A stretch of 64,000 nucleotides of DNA from JAFGDI01 sp963662515 (GTDB lineage: Bacteria; Planctomycetota; Phycisphaerae; Sedimentisphaerales; SM23-30). Made by a program: the position numbers and the translations under genes. The DNA lies in NCBI GenBank assembly GCA_963662515.1, contig OY759675.1, positions 2,542,001 through 2,606,000 on the forward strand, given 5' to 3'. The notes under the pieces are model-generated. The model made no database searches, had not been told where the DNA came from, and was given only the letters and a program-made list of their open reading frames with translations. Each line of letters begins with the position of its first letter. Position 1 is the first letter of the stretch. Of this stretch, positions 36,290 to 45,503 are shown in pieces.

Positions 36290-37183
36290 TCACAATTCCT
36301 GACTTTTACTACCAGGAATATATTTCAGTAAAAAAATACCCAGCTCATATAGAGCATACATGGGAAAAGCCAGGGCTAACTGCGATATAACATCAGGAGG
36401 AGTTGCCAAAGCGGCAAAGATAACAATTATGAGCAACATAAAGCGTCTGAATCGACAAAAACCAACCAGCGATATAAGATTGAGCCTTCCGAGTAAGAAG
36501 ACGGCTAACGGCATCTGAAATGACAGGCCAAAAGCAACTGAAAGCGAGAGCATAAAAGAAATATACTCATTAAGGGAGCAAAGTGTCTCAATAGTTGCTG
36601 GCGAAGCAGGGATCTGCGGCTGAGTGGCGATATCAATATCAACAGAAGCGGGATCAGGCTGAAAGGCAAGAATGTTATAATACCAGCCTCCCGGCGAACT
36701 GGTAACGCTCAGGCTGCTATTGAAATTCAGGAAGAAATTTATACTGATGGGAGCGACAATATAAATGAAGAATGCACCACCCAATACAAACAGCAAAGCA
36801 GAAAAGGGTGCAAAAAATCGTACCAACCGCTTTTCTGAAGGCAAAAGACCGGCGGCCACAAACTGCCAGAGCTGATAAAAAATATAGGGACTGGCCAGAA
36901 ATAAGCCGCTGATAAGAGACACTTTCATATAGGTCATAAACGGCCCGGTAAGCGAAGTGGCCAGCAGACTGGGGGGTAAATTATTTACAGCCAAAGCCGC
37001 AGCCAGTGGCTGGACAAGATAAGCGATTATTTCCCAGCCAAAAAACAGGCAAAGCCCACCAGCCAGAGCTAAAGCGACAAGAGAGTAAATCAGGCGTAAA
37101 CGCAATTCATCAAGATGGTCGCCCAATGACATCTGACTGACAGATAGTTCATCAAATAAATTGTCTGTTTGCTTATCTGACAT
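36290..37183 (-). CDS. tatC: Twin-arginine translocase subunit TatC
   Basis: About 297 residues with six membrane segments. Family signatures: SLGDHLDELRLRL at the cytoplasmic N-terminus, FMTYMKVSLISGLFLASPYIFYQ, LLPSEKRLVRFF, and the late FGLSFQMPLAVFLLGR and FAALATPPDVISQ. The periplasmic loop between helices 3 and 4 is longer than usual by about 45 residues (around FQPDPASVDIDIATQPQ). The start may be ATG 37183 or GTG 37213. No TatA/B gene is in this window. Confidence 0.93.
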   Translation of the reverse strand: MSDKQTDNLFDELSVSQMSLGDHLDELRLRLIYSLVALALAGGLCLFFGWEIIAYLVQPLAAALAVNNLPPSLLATSLTGPFMTYMKVSLISGLFLASPYIFYQLWQFVAAGLLPSEKRLVRFFAPFSALLFVLGGAFFIYIVAPISINFFLNFNSSLSVTSSPGGWYYNILAFQPDPASVDIDIATQPQIPASPATIETLCSLNEYISFMLSLSVAFGLSFQMPLAVFLLGRLNLISLVGFCRFRRFMLLIIVIFAALATPPDVISQLALAFPMYALYELGIFLLKYIPGSKSQEL

Positions 37184-37254
37184 AATAATAGGAAAGAAAT
37201 AATAACTGTTCACACGGCTGGCTATGTCTTATAAGGATTTTGAGCAGGTAAAGC

Positions 37255-37665
37255 TCATTTACCCAGAAAGTCTTTTAATATTTCACAGGCAGCAAGCATA
37301 TCACGACGAGCTTTTTTACTTTTGCGGGTCAGGCCGCTATCAGCCAGTAAGCGATCAGCAGACTTGCTCGACAACCTTTCATCCTGAAAATGGACTGCCA
37401 GACCGGTTAGCTCTGCCAGTTTCAGTCCAAAATTTCTGGAGATCCTCGCCTGCTCACCCATCGTGCCATCCATATTAACAGGCAGCCCAACAACCAGCGC
37501 CTCAATAGCATGTTCCCTGATAAGGGTAAGAATACTATCAAAGGCCAATTGGCGATTGGAGGTGACATTTTCAATCTGGCATAACGGAGAAACGATTATC
37601 TCTCCACCATCACAAAGAGCCAGCCCGATCCGTTTCAGGCCGTAATCGATCGCCATATAACGCAT
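37255..37665 (-). CDS. ruvX: Putative pre-16S rRNA nuclease / Holliday junction resolvase-like YqgF
   Basis: A 136-residue RNase H-like protein of the YqgF/RuvX family. It opens with MAIDYGLKRIGLA, has VVGLPVNMDGTMGEQA in the middle, and FQDERLSSKSAD near the end, giving the acidic residues of the active site. A strong AGGAGGG ribosome site precedes the ATG. Between manC and tatC on the minus strand. Confidence 0.94.
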   Translation of the reverse strand: MRYMAIDYGLKRIGLALCDGGEIIVSPLCQIENVTSNRQLAFDSILTLIREHAIEALVVGLPVNMDGTMGEQARISRNFGLKLAELTGLAVHFQDERLSSKSADRLLADSGLTRKSKKARRDMLAACEILKDFLGK

Positions 37666-37692
37666 ATTTAAGCCCTCCTGCTCAGATAGAGA

Positions 37693-38778
37693 TCAAAGAA
37701 AATCACTGAAGCCTTCCTGATCTATCTCCTCGAGTAACTGTTTGAGCAGATCGGTCTCGTCTCTGTGGCAAATGAGCGTGGCCTTAGGCGAATGTGCCAC
37801 GATCATATCTTCAAGATGAACTGCAGCTATCAAATGCCCCGGATCACTGGAGATAAACATATTATTAGCACTGCCCAAAAGTTTTATCTTAGCTCCTGGA
37901 TTTGCTATATTTCCCTCGGTAATATCCTGACAGACATTTTCACTTAGAGCTTCATAAGAGCCAACATCCTGCCAGTGACATTCCAGCTCAATAACAAAGA
38001 TATTCTTTTCAGTGCGTTCCATAACAGCACAATCAATGCTGATATGTTCAAGATGCTCATATTCCTCTGCCAGCACTTTTTCATATTCAGGCTTACCCAG
38101 ATAATCACCGATCATTTTAAACCGTTCGGAATTATGGGGAAGATTTTTATCAAGATGCCGCAGAATTGTATCATTACGCCAGACGAACATACCGCTATTC
38201 CAGCAATATTCACCAGAGCGAATATAACGACTGGCGGTATGTTTATTGGGTTTTTCCTTAAAAGCTGCAACGGGGAATATATTGCTGTCACCGAGTCTTT
38301 CGCCTCGCTTGATATAACCAAAGCCAGTATGGGCCCAGGATGGTTTAATACCGAAAGTAAAGAGAGCCTCAGGGTTAACTGAAATATAATCAATAGCCTC
38401 ACGGATCGCATCTTGCAGCTTTTCAATAGGATCTATAAGCTGGTCAGCACTAAAGACCGCCATAATAGCATCGGGGTCTTTCTGGTTGATCACAGTAGCG
38501 GCCAATCCAATGGCATTGGCAGTATTTCGGCCAACAGGTTCACTGATAATATTTTCGAGAGGGAGTTCGGGTATTTCGGCATGAATCCCCTGAGCATATT
38601 CGCAATTAGTTACAACAATGATATTCTGCGGTTTGCATATACCGCTTATCCGATTATAACACAATCTCAAGAGACTCTGCCCGTTGAAGAGGGGGAGTAT
38701 CTGTTTGGGCGTATTTCTGGTACTCAGCGGCCAGAGACGCTTACCGGAACCACCAGCCATAATCACTGCGTAATTCAT
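37693..38778 (-). CDS. manC: Mannose-1-phosphate guanylyltransferase
   Basis: A 361-residue nucleotidyltransferase making GDP-mannose from mannose-1-phosphate and GTP. The signature MAGGSGKRLWPLSTRNTPKQ is at the N-terminus, followed by VEN-type segments and FKEKPNKHTASRYI and WNSGMFVW. It lacks the C-terminal isomerase domain of bifunctional ManC/AlgA enzymes. AGGAAA precedes the ATG by six bases. GDP-mannose would feed glycan synthesis, in line with the WecA-type gene at 44040. Confidence 0.94.
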   Translation of the reverse strand: MNYAVIMAGGSGKRLWPLSTRNTPKQILPLFNGQSLLRLCYNRISGICKPQNIIVVTNCEYAQGIHAEIPELPLENIISEPVGRNTANAIGLAATVINQKDPDAIMAVFSADQLIDPIEKLQDAIREAIDYISVNPEALFTFGIKPSWAHTGFGYIKRGERLGDSNIFPVAAFKEKPNKHTASRYIRSGEYCWNSGMFVWRNDTILRHLDKNLPHNSERFKMIGDYLGKPEYEKVLAEEYEHLEHISIDCAVMERTEKNIFVIELECHWQDVGSYEALSENVCQDITEGNIANPGAKIKLLGSANNMFISSDPGHLIAAVHLEDMIVAHSPKATLICHRDETDLLKQLLEEIDQEGFSDFL

Positions 38779-38844
38779 AAGATTTCCTGTCTGATCAGAT
38801 ATAAACGATAAAGCAACAATGGTCAGCTCACTGTTTGTAAACCA

Positions 38845-38874
38845 GCCTCAGGAAGGCAAAAGCCCTCCTGAGGC
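38845..38874 (-). terminator. Hairpin between lysC and manC
   Basis: GCCTCAGGAAGG pairs with CCCTCCTGAGGC around a short loop. Stable, but no T run follows on the minus strand, so termination efficiency is uncertain. Confidence 0.5.
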
Positions 38875-38951
38875 GGATAATAAACACAGGTTTAAACTAT
38901 GCAAATCTGCATAATTTCGTTCTGACCGATACAAAAATATAAATAATATTA

Positions 38952-40166
38952 TCAGTCATCAAGTTCAAAAGCACTGTGAATAGCCTTGAGAGCCTGCTCA
39001 CCCTGCTCAGGATTAACCAGACAGCTGATCTTGATCTCACTGGTGGTAATAGCGTTGATATTAACCTTGGCATTAGCCAGGGCCTTGAACATGGTCAGGG
39101 CAACGCCTGTATGGCTCTTCATTCCAACACCAACGATAGAAACCTTTGATACCGGACTAACACATTCCACGCTCTTGATATTATACTGTTTTGCGATCTT
39201 ATCACAGACCAGACGACATTCAGCCAGGTCATTTTTTTCAACAGTAAAGCTGATGCTGGCCTTACCAGAATCTCCGACAGTCTGAATAATATCATCAACT
39301 GCGATCTTTGCTTCTGCGACACTGGCAAATACACCAGCAGCAACACCCGGATCATCAGGAAGGTCCTGCAACAGGAATTGTGCCATATCAGTTTTTAATG
39401 TAACGCCGGAAACAACTATGTTCTCCATCTGCTTGACCTCTTTGGTAATTAAAGTTCCTTCAGTATCAGTTAAACTGCTTCTAACATGAATATCTACATT
39501 ATATTTTTTACCGAACTCGATAGCACGAGAGTGCATAACCCCAGCCCCGAGACTGGCAAATTCTAACATTTCATCATAGCTTATGCGATCGATCTTACGG
39601 GCGGCAGGCACTATACGAGGGTCGGTGGTATAAACGCCATCGACATCGGTATATATCTCGCATCTTTCAGCACCCAGAACAGCTGCCAGAGCAACGGCGG
39701 TAGTATCAGAAGCCCCGCGTCCCAGAGTTGTTATTTCACCAGTCTCGTCTATGCCCTGGAACCCAGCGACGATAACGATCTTACCGGCAGAGTGTTCTTT
39801 ACGAATACGCTCAGCATCGATCTTCTGGATACGAGCCTTGGTATGTACGGCATCGGTAATGAGCCCGATCTGACCGCCGGTAAGACTGATAGCTTCATGC
39901 CCCGCGGCACTGATAGCCATAGCCATAAGGGCTATACTTACCTGCTCACCAGTAGTCAGGAGCATATCAAGTTCGCGACGAGGAGGATTGCTGTTGATCT
40001 GGCCAGCCAGATCAAGCAGGTCGTCAGTGGCTCCACCCATAGCAGAAACAACAACCACGACACTATACCCTTCACTTTTGGCCTTAATAGCCCTACGGGC
40101 CGCCCTGTGAATACGCTCAGCATTAGCCACACTGGTTCCACCGAACTTCTGTACTAATAATTTCAT
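38952..40166 (-). CDS. lysC: Aspartate kinase
   Basis: A 404-residue aspartokinase, first step of the Lys/Thr/Met pathway. The kinase domain begins KFGGTSVANAERI, has TTLGRGASDTTAVALA and EIYTDVDGVYTTDPR; two ACT domains follow (about 265-404) with VSIVGVGMKSHTGVALTMF, indicating allosteric feedback. It is 49 bases downstream of an ApgM-type gene, which supports that gene's role in the same pathway. Confidence 0.96.
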   Translation of the reverse strand: MKLLVQKFGGTSVANAERIHRAARRAIKAKSEGYSVVVVVSAMGGATDDLLDLAGQINSNPPRRELDMLLTTGEQVSIALMAMAISAAGHEAISLTGGQIGLITDAVHTKARIQKIDAERIRKEHSAGKIVIVAGFQGIDETGEITTLGRGASDTTAVALAAVLGAERCEIYTDVDGVYTTDPRIVPAARKIDRISYDEMLEFASLGAGVMHSRAIEFGKKYNVDIHVRSSLTDTEGTLITKEVKQMENIVVSGVTLKTDMAQFLLQDLPDDPGVAAGVFASVAEAKIAVDDIIQTVGDSGKASISFTVEKNDLAECRLVCDKIAKQYNIKSVECVSPVSKVSIVGVGMKSHTGVALTMFKALANAKVNINAITTSEIKISCLVNPEQGEQALKAIHSAFELDD

Positions 40167-40215
40167 AATTCGTTTTTATCCTGATCTTGATTTATAGTTA
40201 AGTGTACTAAAATAC

Positions 40216-41403
40216 TTATACTTTCAAAAAATATTCCATTAGGTCATAGCCATTTTCAATAAGCATACCTGTTTTGGCGGCATTCTTTTCATTATAGCCA
40301 CCAAAATCATTACCAGAGAGGCCCTTGCCCGCCATACAGAACGGGACGGGATCAGAGGTATGAGTGCGGTTCCGCAAGGGAGTGGGATGATCAGGCAATA
40401 CTACGATACGCCAGTCATCGCCTGAAGCCTTAAAATATTCCAGGAGCGGACCGATAATGTGCCTATCGATATTTTCAATCGATTCTACCTTATGTTTGCC
40501 ATCACCGGCATGACCGCATTCATCAGGCGCTTCGACATGAATGACTATCATGTCTCTTTCCTGAAGCGACTCAATAGCGGCTTTGCCCTTGCCGGCAAAG
40601 TTCGTATCGTAGAAACCGGTAGCACCTTCTACCTCTATGGTCTTCATGCCAGTAAGGCGAGCGATACCACGAAGCAGATCTACAGCGGTTATCAAAGATG
40701 CGCTTTTTCCAAATCGCTTTTTAAAACTCTCGAGTTTTGGAGTTGTGCCCTGCCCCCAAAGCCAGATATGGGCTGCTGAATTTTCGCCCAGATCAGCGCG
40801 TACCTTATTGATCTCATGGTTATGCAGAAATTCGGCGGCATTTTCCATTAGTTCGATCAATCTGGCACCGAGTCGTCCTTTAGGCATGTGCTTAGCAACA
40901 CTTTGCTCCAGAATATCATGAGGAGCAGACATTATCTCGCGATATTCAGTATTTTTCCACACCAGAATATGGCGATAGCTTGTGCCCGGATAGAACTGAA
41001 ATTCATCATTACCCAAAGCATCATTCAAATCAGTAATAAGGCGGGTTGCCTGCACAGACTGAATATGGCCGGCAGAATGATCCAGCATAATACCATCAGA
41101 GATCGTTACCAGATTACAACGGAAAATACAGTCTTTAGGACCAGTCGAGATACCCAGAGCGGCGGCCTCGATCGGAGCCCTGCCAGTATAAAATTCCTGA
41201 GGGTTATAGCCAAGAATACTCATATTAGCCACATCGCTGCCAGGATACATTCCGGCGGGCACGGTCCGGATAAGACCAAACTTACCATTCTGGGCGATCC
41301 AGTCGGTATTAGGTATATTGGCAGCTTCCAGAGCTGTCAGGCCACTATATTGATCGTGCGGCTCATCGGCTGCACCATCCATGATTATAAATGCATATTT
41401 CAT
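40216..41403 (-). CDS. ApgM-type phosphoglycerate mutase homologue, proposed homoserine kinase
   Basis: A 395-residue member of the alkaline-phosphatase superfamily. Metal-site residues include Asp9 in IIMDGAADEP and Ser in GSDVANMSILGYNP; FYTGRAPIEAAALGI and FRCNLVTI follow, and VIHVEAPDECGHAGD and VLPDHPTPL are at the C-terminal active site. The sequence matches archaeal-type cofactor-independent phosphoglycerate mutase and, more closely, the subfamily proposed from gene context to be a non-orthologous homoserine kinase. Its position directly before aspartate kinase supports the latter. Good GGAAG ribosome site. Confidence 0.85.
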   Translation of the reverse strand: MKYAFIIMDGAADEPHDQYSGLTALEAANIPNTDWIAQNGKFGLIRTVPAGMYPGSDVANMSILGYNPQEFYTGRAPIEAAALGISTGPKDCIFRCNLVTISDGIMLDHSAGHIQSVQATRLITDLNDALGNDEFQFYPGTSYRHILVWKNTEYREIMSAPHDILEQSVAKHMPKGRLGARLIELMENAAEFLHNHEINKVRADLGENSAAHIWLWGQGTTPKLESFKKRFGKSASLITAVDLLRGIARLTGMKTIEVEGATGFYDTNFAGKGKAAIESLQERDMIVIHVEAPDECGHAGDGKHKVESIENIDRHIIGPLLEYFKASGDDWRIVVLPDHPTPLRNRTHTSDPVPFCMAGKGLSGNDFGGYNEKNAAKTGMLIENGYDLMEYFLKV

Positions 41404-41473
41404 TGATCTTCCATCACTTACGACATATACAGATTATTAATTATAGCAAAAATTGTTCAAATGTCAACATAAA

Positions 41474-41510
41474 CAAAACGCTAAGAGTCTCTTTTCATGG
41501 GACTTATAGC
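41474..41510 (-). terminator. Terminator of prfB
   Basis: On the minus strand GCTATAAGTC pairs with GACTCTTAGC (two internal mismatches) and is followed by GTTTTGTTT. Confidence 0.6.
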
Positions 41511-41528
41511 ATTTGCACGACGGATAAA

Positions 41529-42648
41529 TCAATTTTTTTTCTTACTGGCCCTTAACCTGAGATAGGCGGCGATGAAATCGTTTAATTCACCATCAAGAAC
41601 CGCCTGGGGATTACCAACCTGAAAATCGGTACGATGATCTTTCACCATCTGATAAGGCTGCATAACATAACTGCGTATCTGATTACCCCAGGCAATATCT
41701 CCTTTATCGCCATAGAGTTGGGCCATTTCAGAGTCTCTTTTCTGCTGCTCGATTCTCTCGAGACGGGCCTTTAACATAGCAAAAGCCAATGCACGATTCA
41801 TGTGCTGGCTTCGCTCAGTAACACAGTCAACGACTATGCCCGTAGGTTTATGCAAAAGTCTGACAGCAGAAGAGACCTTGTTAACATTCTGACCACCAGC
41901 ACCGCTAGCGCGGCAATAAAGTGTCATTTCCACATCTTTTTCATCTACCTCGATATCAGAAGTATCCCCCAGATCAGGCAGCACATCGATAGCGACAAAG
42001 CTGGTATGGCGGCGACTGGCAGAATCGAAAGGACTAATACGCACCAGTCGATGCACTCCAGCTTCGCAAGACAGATAGCCAAAGGCATAAGGGCCCTTAA
42101 CACGCATAGTTACAGAACGAATGCCGGCTTCTTCGCCAGGAGTGAGGTCAATTTCTTCATAGGAAAAGCCATTTTTCTCAAAATATCGACAATACATACG
42201 CATAAGCATACTGGCCCAGTCGCAGGACTCTGTACCGCCGGCACCGGCATGAATACTGAAAAAGCAGTCAGTATTGTCATTTTTTCCAGATAAAAGCGAG
42301 GCCAGCTCAACCTTGTCGATCTTTTCGGTCACATCAGGAATAGCCAGGCATATTTCCTCCTGTACCTGAGTATCCTTCTCCTCTACGGCCATTTCCCAAA
42401 GCATAATAGTCTCAGATACCAGCTCAACTGCCTCATTAACAGGCTCAATAGTGGCTTTGAGCTTTTTGAGGTCGTCAATAACCTTCTGAGCCTTTTCCTG
42501 ATTATCCCAGAACCCTGGTTGACCCATTTGTTCTTCTAACTGCTGAAGTTTGAGCTGTTTTACCGGTAAGTCAAAGAGAGTCACGGATCTTTAAAATCCG
42601 CGCCTCCTGGCCTTTTAATAAGGGCAATGCCTCTTCTATACTGATCAT
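41529..42648 (-). CDS. prfB: Peptide chain release factor 2 with programmed +1 frameshift
   Basis: RF2 of about 372 residues (stop at UAA/UGA). The GGQ loop reads ASGAGGQNVNK, and RISPFDSASRRHTS is typical of RF2. The continuous frame begins only at GTG 42584, but a separate frame starting at ATG 42648 (AGGA upstream) encodes 25 codons, MISIEEALPLLKG through RDSL, and runs into CTT-TGA-C (42576-42570). A +1 shift there joins RDSL to DLPVKQLKLQQLEEQ, exactly where RF2 homologues continue. This is the classical RF2 autoregulation: low RF2 lets the ribosome pause at UGA and shift. The coordinates given span both frames. Confidence 0.93.
42570..42576 (-). other. prfB: prfB +1 frameshift site CTT TGA C
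   Basis: The minus-strand heptamer CTTTGAC matches the near-universal RF2 frameshift core. The upstream purine-rich AGGAGG lies about 23 bases before CTT, further than the tightly spaced stimulator of E. coli, so stimulation may be weaker or different. Confidence 0.88.
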
Positions 42649-43058
42649 ATTCGCTTATTTCCTGAATTTTTTACATTTTTCTGACGGGGTGAGATACATA
42701 CCTCCCTCCTGACAGATTCGGAGACAGTATAATTTAATTATCAACTATTGTAAAGCAAAACAGCGACCAAAAAGACAGTAAGTTCAAACTATAGCGATAA
42801 AGGGGAAATAATATAATCCCTTTTGTAATATAATGTTAAGTTGAGAGATGTCAGTATTGACACAATTACCGATATAAGCATGGAAAATGAGTCAAAGGGT
42901 AAAAAATGGTTAAATAATGTAATAGCCAGAGTTTAACAATTGACAATCAACTTAATAGGCGGGATAATCTGACCGATAATCAGGCTGAAACATGCGTAAT
43001 TCTGGCAGAATCAGCCAGCGATATAATAGACAAATTTGTAATTATTGACGGGTTAAAC
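42649..43058. other. Intergenic region between prfB and the ATP-grasp gene
   Basis: 410 bases between divergent genes. Rich in A and T, holding a CTCCCTCC run near 42701-42710. A frame open from about 42917 to 43058 lacks a start; see the rejected list. No RNA gene seen. Confidence 0.4.
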
Positions 43059-44039
43059 TTGAAAAAAACTATAACATTGATGTTCCCTTGCGTAGGTCGA
43101 AGGGTAAGCCTGGTAAAGAGTTTCAGAAAGGCTGCAAGCCTCTGCGGCCTGAACTGCACAATAATAGGTACCGATAAAGACACAAACTCAGCGGCCCTGC
43201 AATGCTCAGATATACAGTACATAATGCCGCCGATCAACAGCAAGGATTATTATAAGAAAAATCTGGAAATAATCCAAACCCATAAAGTTGATATGGTAAT
43301 ACCAACTTTGGATACTGACCTGCTGATCTGGTCTCGACAGAGATCATCGTTGAAGAAGCAGAACTGTATAGTCGCCGTATCAAATACTCGGGTCATAGAA
43401 ACCTGTCAGGACAAAAGACTGACCCATGACTTTCTCAAGAAAAACGGGTTCAGCACCCCTGATGTCTATGACCTGGACGCATTAGTAAGGGCTAATGGCA
43501 ATCATTTCCCTTATTTTTTGAAGCCCTGGAACGGCTCAGCCGCCCGCGGCAGTCAGATAGTTCGGAATATGGAAGAATTGAAATTCTTTTCCAGCCGGAT
43601 ACCCAATTGCATGGTCCAGTCTTATGTTCAGGGTGAAGAATATACCATAGACACATTCATCGATTTCGATGGTAAGATCCGTTGCATAGTACCAAGAAAA
43701 CGGATCGAGGTAAGAGGAGGCGAGGTAGTAAAGGCCCAAACAGTAAAGAATGAACTCATAATAGAACAAACCCGAAAAATGCTATCATTGCTTAAGGCAG
43801 GCCCAGGAGTAATTACCACTCAGTGCTTCCTTAATGGTGATGGCAAAGTAAAGTTCATAGAGATTAACCCTCGTTTCGGCGGCGGAGTGCCCTTGTCGAT
43901 CAAGGCAGGCGCTAATTTCCCAAAATGGCTGATAGAGTTATGGCAAGGCAAGGCCCCAAAAATCTCTCTGGATAAATGGCATGATGGCCTTATGATGATA
44001 AGATATGACAGTGAAGTATGGAAAAATGGAGACAAATAA
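43059..44039 (+). CDS. ATP-grasp (carbamoyl-phosphate-synthase-like) ligase
   Basis: A 326-residue ATP-grasp enzyme. The N-terminal preATP-grasp part has TLMFPCVGRRVSL and VIGTDKD-type segments; the ATP-grasp part includes FLKPWNGSAARGS, VQSYVQGEEYTIDTF and the metal-site block KFIEINPRFGGG. Such CarB-like single-domain ligases occur in polysaccharide gene clusters, where substrates are mostly unknown. It starts with TTG 43059 or ATG 43080; neither has a strong ribosome site. It is followed without spacing by the WecA-type gene, suggesting a joint role in glycan assembly. Confidence 0.85.
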   Translation: MKKTITLMFPCVGRRVSLVKSFRKAASLCGLNCTIIGTDKDTNSAALQCSDIQYIMPPINSKDYYKKNLEIIQTHKVDMVIPTLDTDLLIWSRQRSSLKKQNCIVAVSNTRVIETCQDKRLTHDFLKKNGFSTPDVYDLDALVRANGNHFPYFLKPWNGSAARGSQIVRNMEELKFFSSRIPNCMVQSYVQGEEYTIDTFIDFDGKIRCIVPRKRIEVRGGEVVKAQTVKNELIIEQTRKMLSLLKAGPGVITTQCFLNGDGKVKFIEINPRFGGGVPLSIKAGANFPKWLIELWQGKAPKISLDKWHDGLMMIRYDSEVWKNGDK

Positions 44040-45206
44040 ATGTTTGGCAGTGAAATAGCCCCTTTTGAAATTCTTAAACATTACTGGCTAATATTTCCGG
44101 TGGGAATAATAGCCGCCCTGATAGCTACTCCGATATTTCGTAAGCTGGCGTTTAAGTATGGCATATTAGACATGCCAAACACAACGGTCAAGACTCACAA
44201 AGAACCGACAGCGTATCTGGGCGGTCTGGGTATATTATGCGGCACAATAGCCGGGTTGGTGGTGGGCATAATCCTACTATTCAATAGAATAGGCCACACC
44301 GCTATTCCTGGCTCATTTCAGTCATGCAACTTTGATCATGGTCCTGCCTTTTTGATCATAGCTACAGGAATAGGTGCGATAATAGCGTGTATAGTAGGTT
44401 TATTAGACGACATATATGATCTTAAGCCGGGCATGAAATTTGCGGGTCAGGCTATTTCCGCCCTGCCATTGATAATAGCCGGCATAAGGCCTGATTTACA
44501 AACTGTTTGTCATTACCTGACCGGGTGGGACATGCCTAACTGGATAGAAATAATATTAACAGCTCCAATAACCCTGTTTTTCATACTGGCAGCGACTAAC
44601 AGCCTTAATCTGCTTGATGGTCTCGATGGCCTGTGCGGCGGAGTAACGGCGATAATAACAGTAGCATTTTTCGTTTTTGCCTGGTCACTGGCCTCCTGGA
44701 ATCATAACGCTATAGGCGATACTGTTCGTATTATTGTTTCACTGGCATTAGTAGGCGGTGTGCTGGGCTTTTTACCATTTAATTACCCCCCGGCCAAAAT
44801 ATTTATGGGTGATGCCGGCAGTATGCTGCTTGGCTATATATCCGGGGCATTAATGATCATGTTCGCCGATGCCCCCGGTCGTTGGACCGTAGGAGCGATA
44901 ATAATATTTGGCCTGCCCATAATGGACACAGCAACGGCGTTAATTCGTCGCTATGTAAATAAAAAACCGTTATTCTTGTCAGACCGGGGCCATATATATG
45001 ACCAACTGGTAGATCGAGGCATATCAAAGATAAAGACGGTAAAAATATGTTATTTACTGAGCGTGATATATGCAATAGCCGGCTTGTCTATGTCTGTAGT
45101 ACGATTATGTCACTCTCTGGTAGCATTTATTCTGATATTCAGCATCTCCTTTTACATAGTAAAACTAGGCGGTTTCTTACAAATACCAGAAAAAAAAGAG
45201 CAGTAA
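44040..45206 (+). CDS. WecA/TagO-type undecaprenyl-phosphate sugar-1-phosphate transferase
   Basis: A 388-residue integral membrane transferase of the MraY/WecA family with about ten membrane helices. Motifs: EPTAYLGGLGI, LLDDIYDLKPGMKF (catalytic DD), ATNSLNLLDGLDGLCGG and KIFMGDAGSMLLGY. The family attaches a HexNAc-1-phosphate to undecaprenyl phosphate, the first step of O-antigen, teichoic acid or capsule synthesis. Its ATG begins immediately after the stop of the ATP-grasp gene, with GGAG inside that gene's end, so the two are translationally coupled. Confidence 0.92.
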   Translation: MFGSEIAPFEILKHYWLIFPVGIIAALIATPIFRKLAFKYGILDMPNTTVKTHKEPTAYLGGLGILCGTIAGLVVGIILLFNRIGHTAIPGSFQSCNFDHGPAFLIIATGIGAIIACIVGLLDDIYDLKPGMKFAGQAISALPLIIAGIRPDLQTVCHYLTGWDMPNWIEIILTAPITLFFILAATNSLNLLDGLDGLCGGVTAIITVAFFVFAWSLASWNHNAIGDTVRIIVSLALVGGVLGFLPFNYPPAKIFMGDAGSMLLGYISGALMIMFADAPGRWTVGAIIIFGLPIMDTATALIRRYVNKKPLFLSDRGHIYDQLVDRGISKIKTVKICYLLSVIYAIAGLSMSVVRLCHSLVAFILIFSISFYIVKLGGFLQIPEKKEQ

Positions 45207-45284
45207 ACAAACTGTCAAATTAAGATCAATAACTCAAATAAATAATAAGCTGTAGCGATAAAACAGCTTAATCCTGATTTTCCG

Positions 45285-45315
45285 GGCAATAATAGTAATA
45301 TTATTGCCTTTTTTT
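45285..45315 (+). terminator. Rho-independent terminator after the wecA-type gene
   Basis: GGCAATAAT pairs with ATTATTGCC, followed by seven T. A second hairpin, TAAGCTGT/ACAGCTTA, lies at 45246-45270 just before it. Confidence 0.85.
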
Positions 45316-45380
45316 ATTATTTGCACTTCATGGTAATTATATAAGTTCCGAAAAATAAGTTGACAAAATAGCATTTAAAT

Positions 45381-45417
45381 TTGACATTTTTAAGTCTCAG
45401 GTCATTACTAATGTCAA
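45381..45417. promoter_or_regulatory. Inverted repeat upstream of the giant protein gene
   Basis: TTGACATT (45381-45388) and AATGTCAA (45410-45417), 21 bases apart, about 90 bases before the giant gene. The first half coincides with a -35-like TTGACA. Possibly a regulatory site. Confidence 0.3.
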
Positions 45418-45503
45418 TTTCGAGGTTTGCGATTGTAATTATAAACACATTTATGACAGCATAGTATCAAATACCATGATAATGTGTTGGAGAGATGAGA
45501 GCA

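Noticed and set aside
42917..43058. Open frame reading AETCVILAESASDIIDKF and VIIDG, vaguely like the C-terminus of a short-chain dehydrogenase, in frame with the ATP-grasp gene.
   Set aside because: No start codon, the spacing of the DGG-like end is off by one residue, and the similarity is too short to separate from chance.
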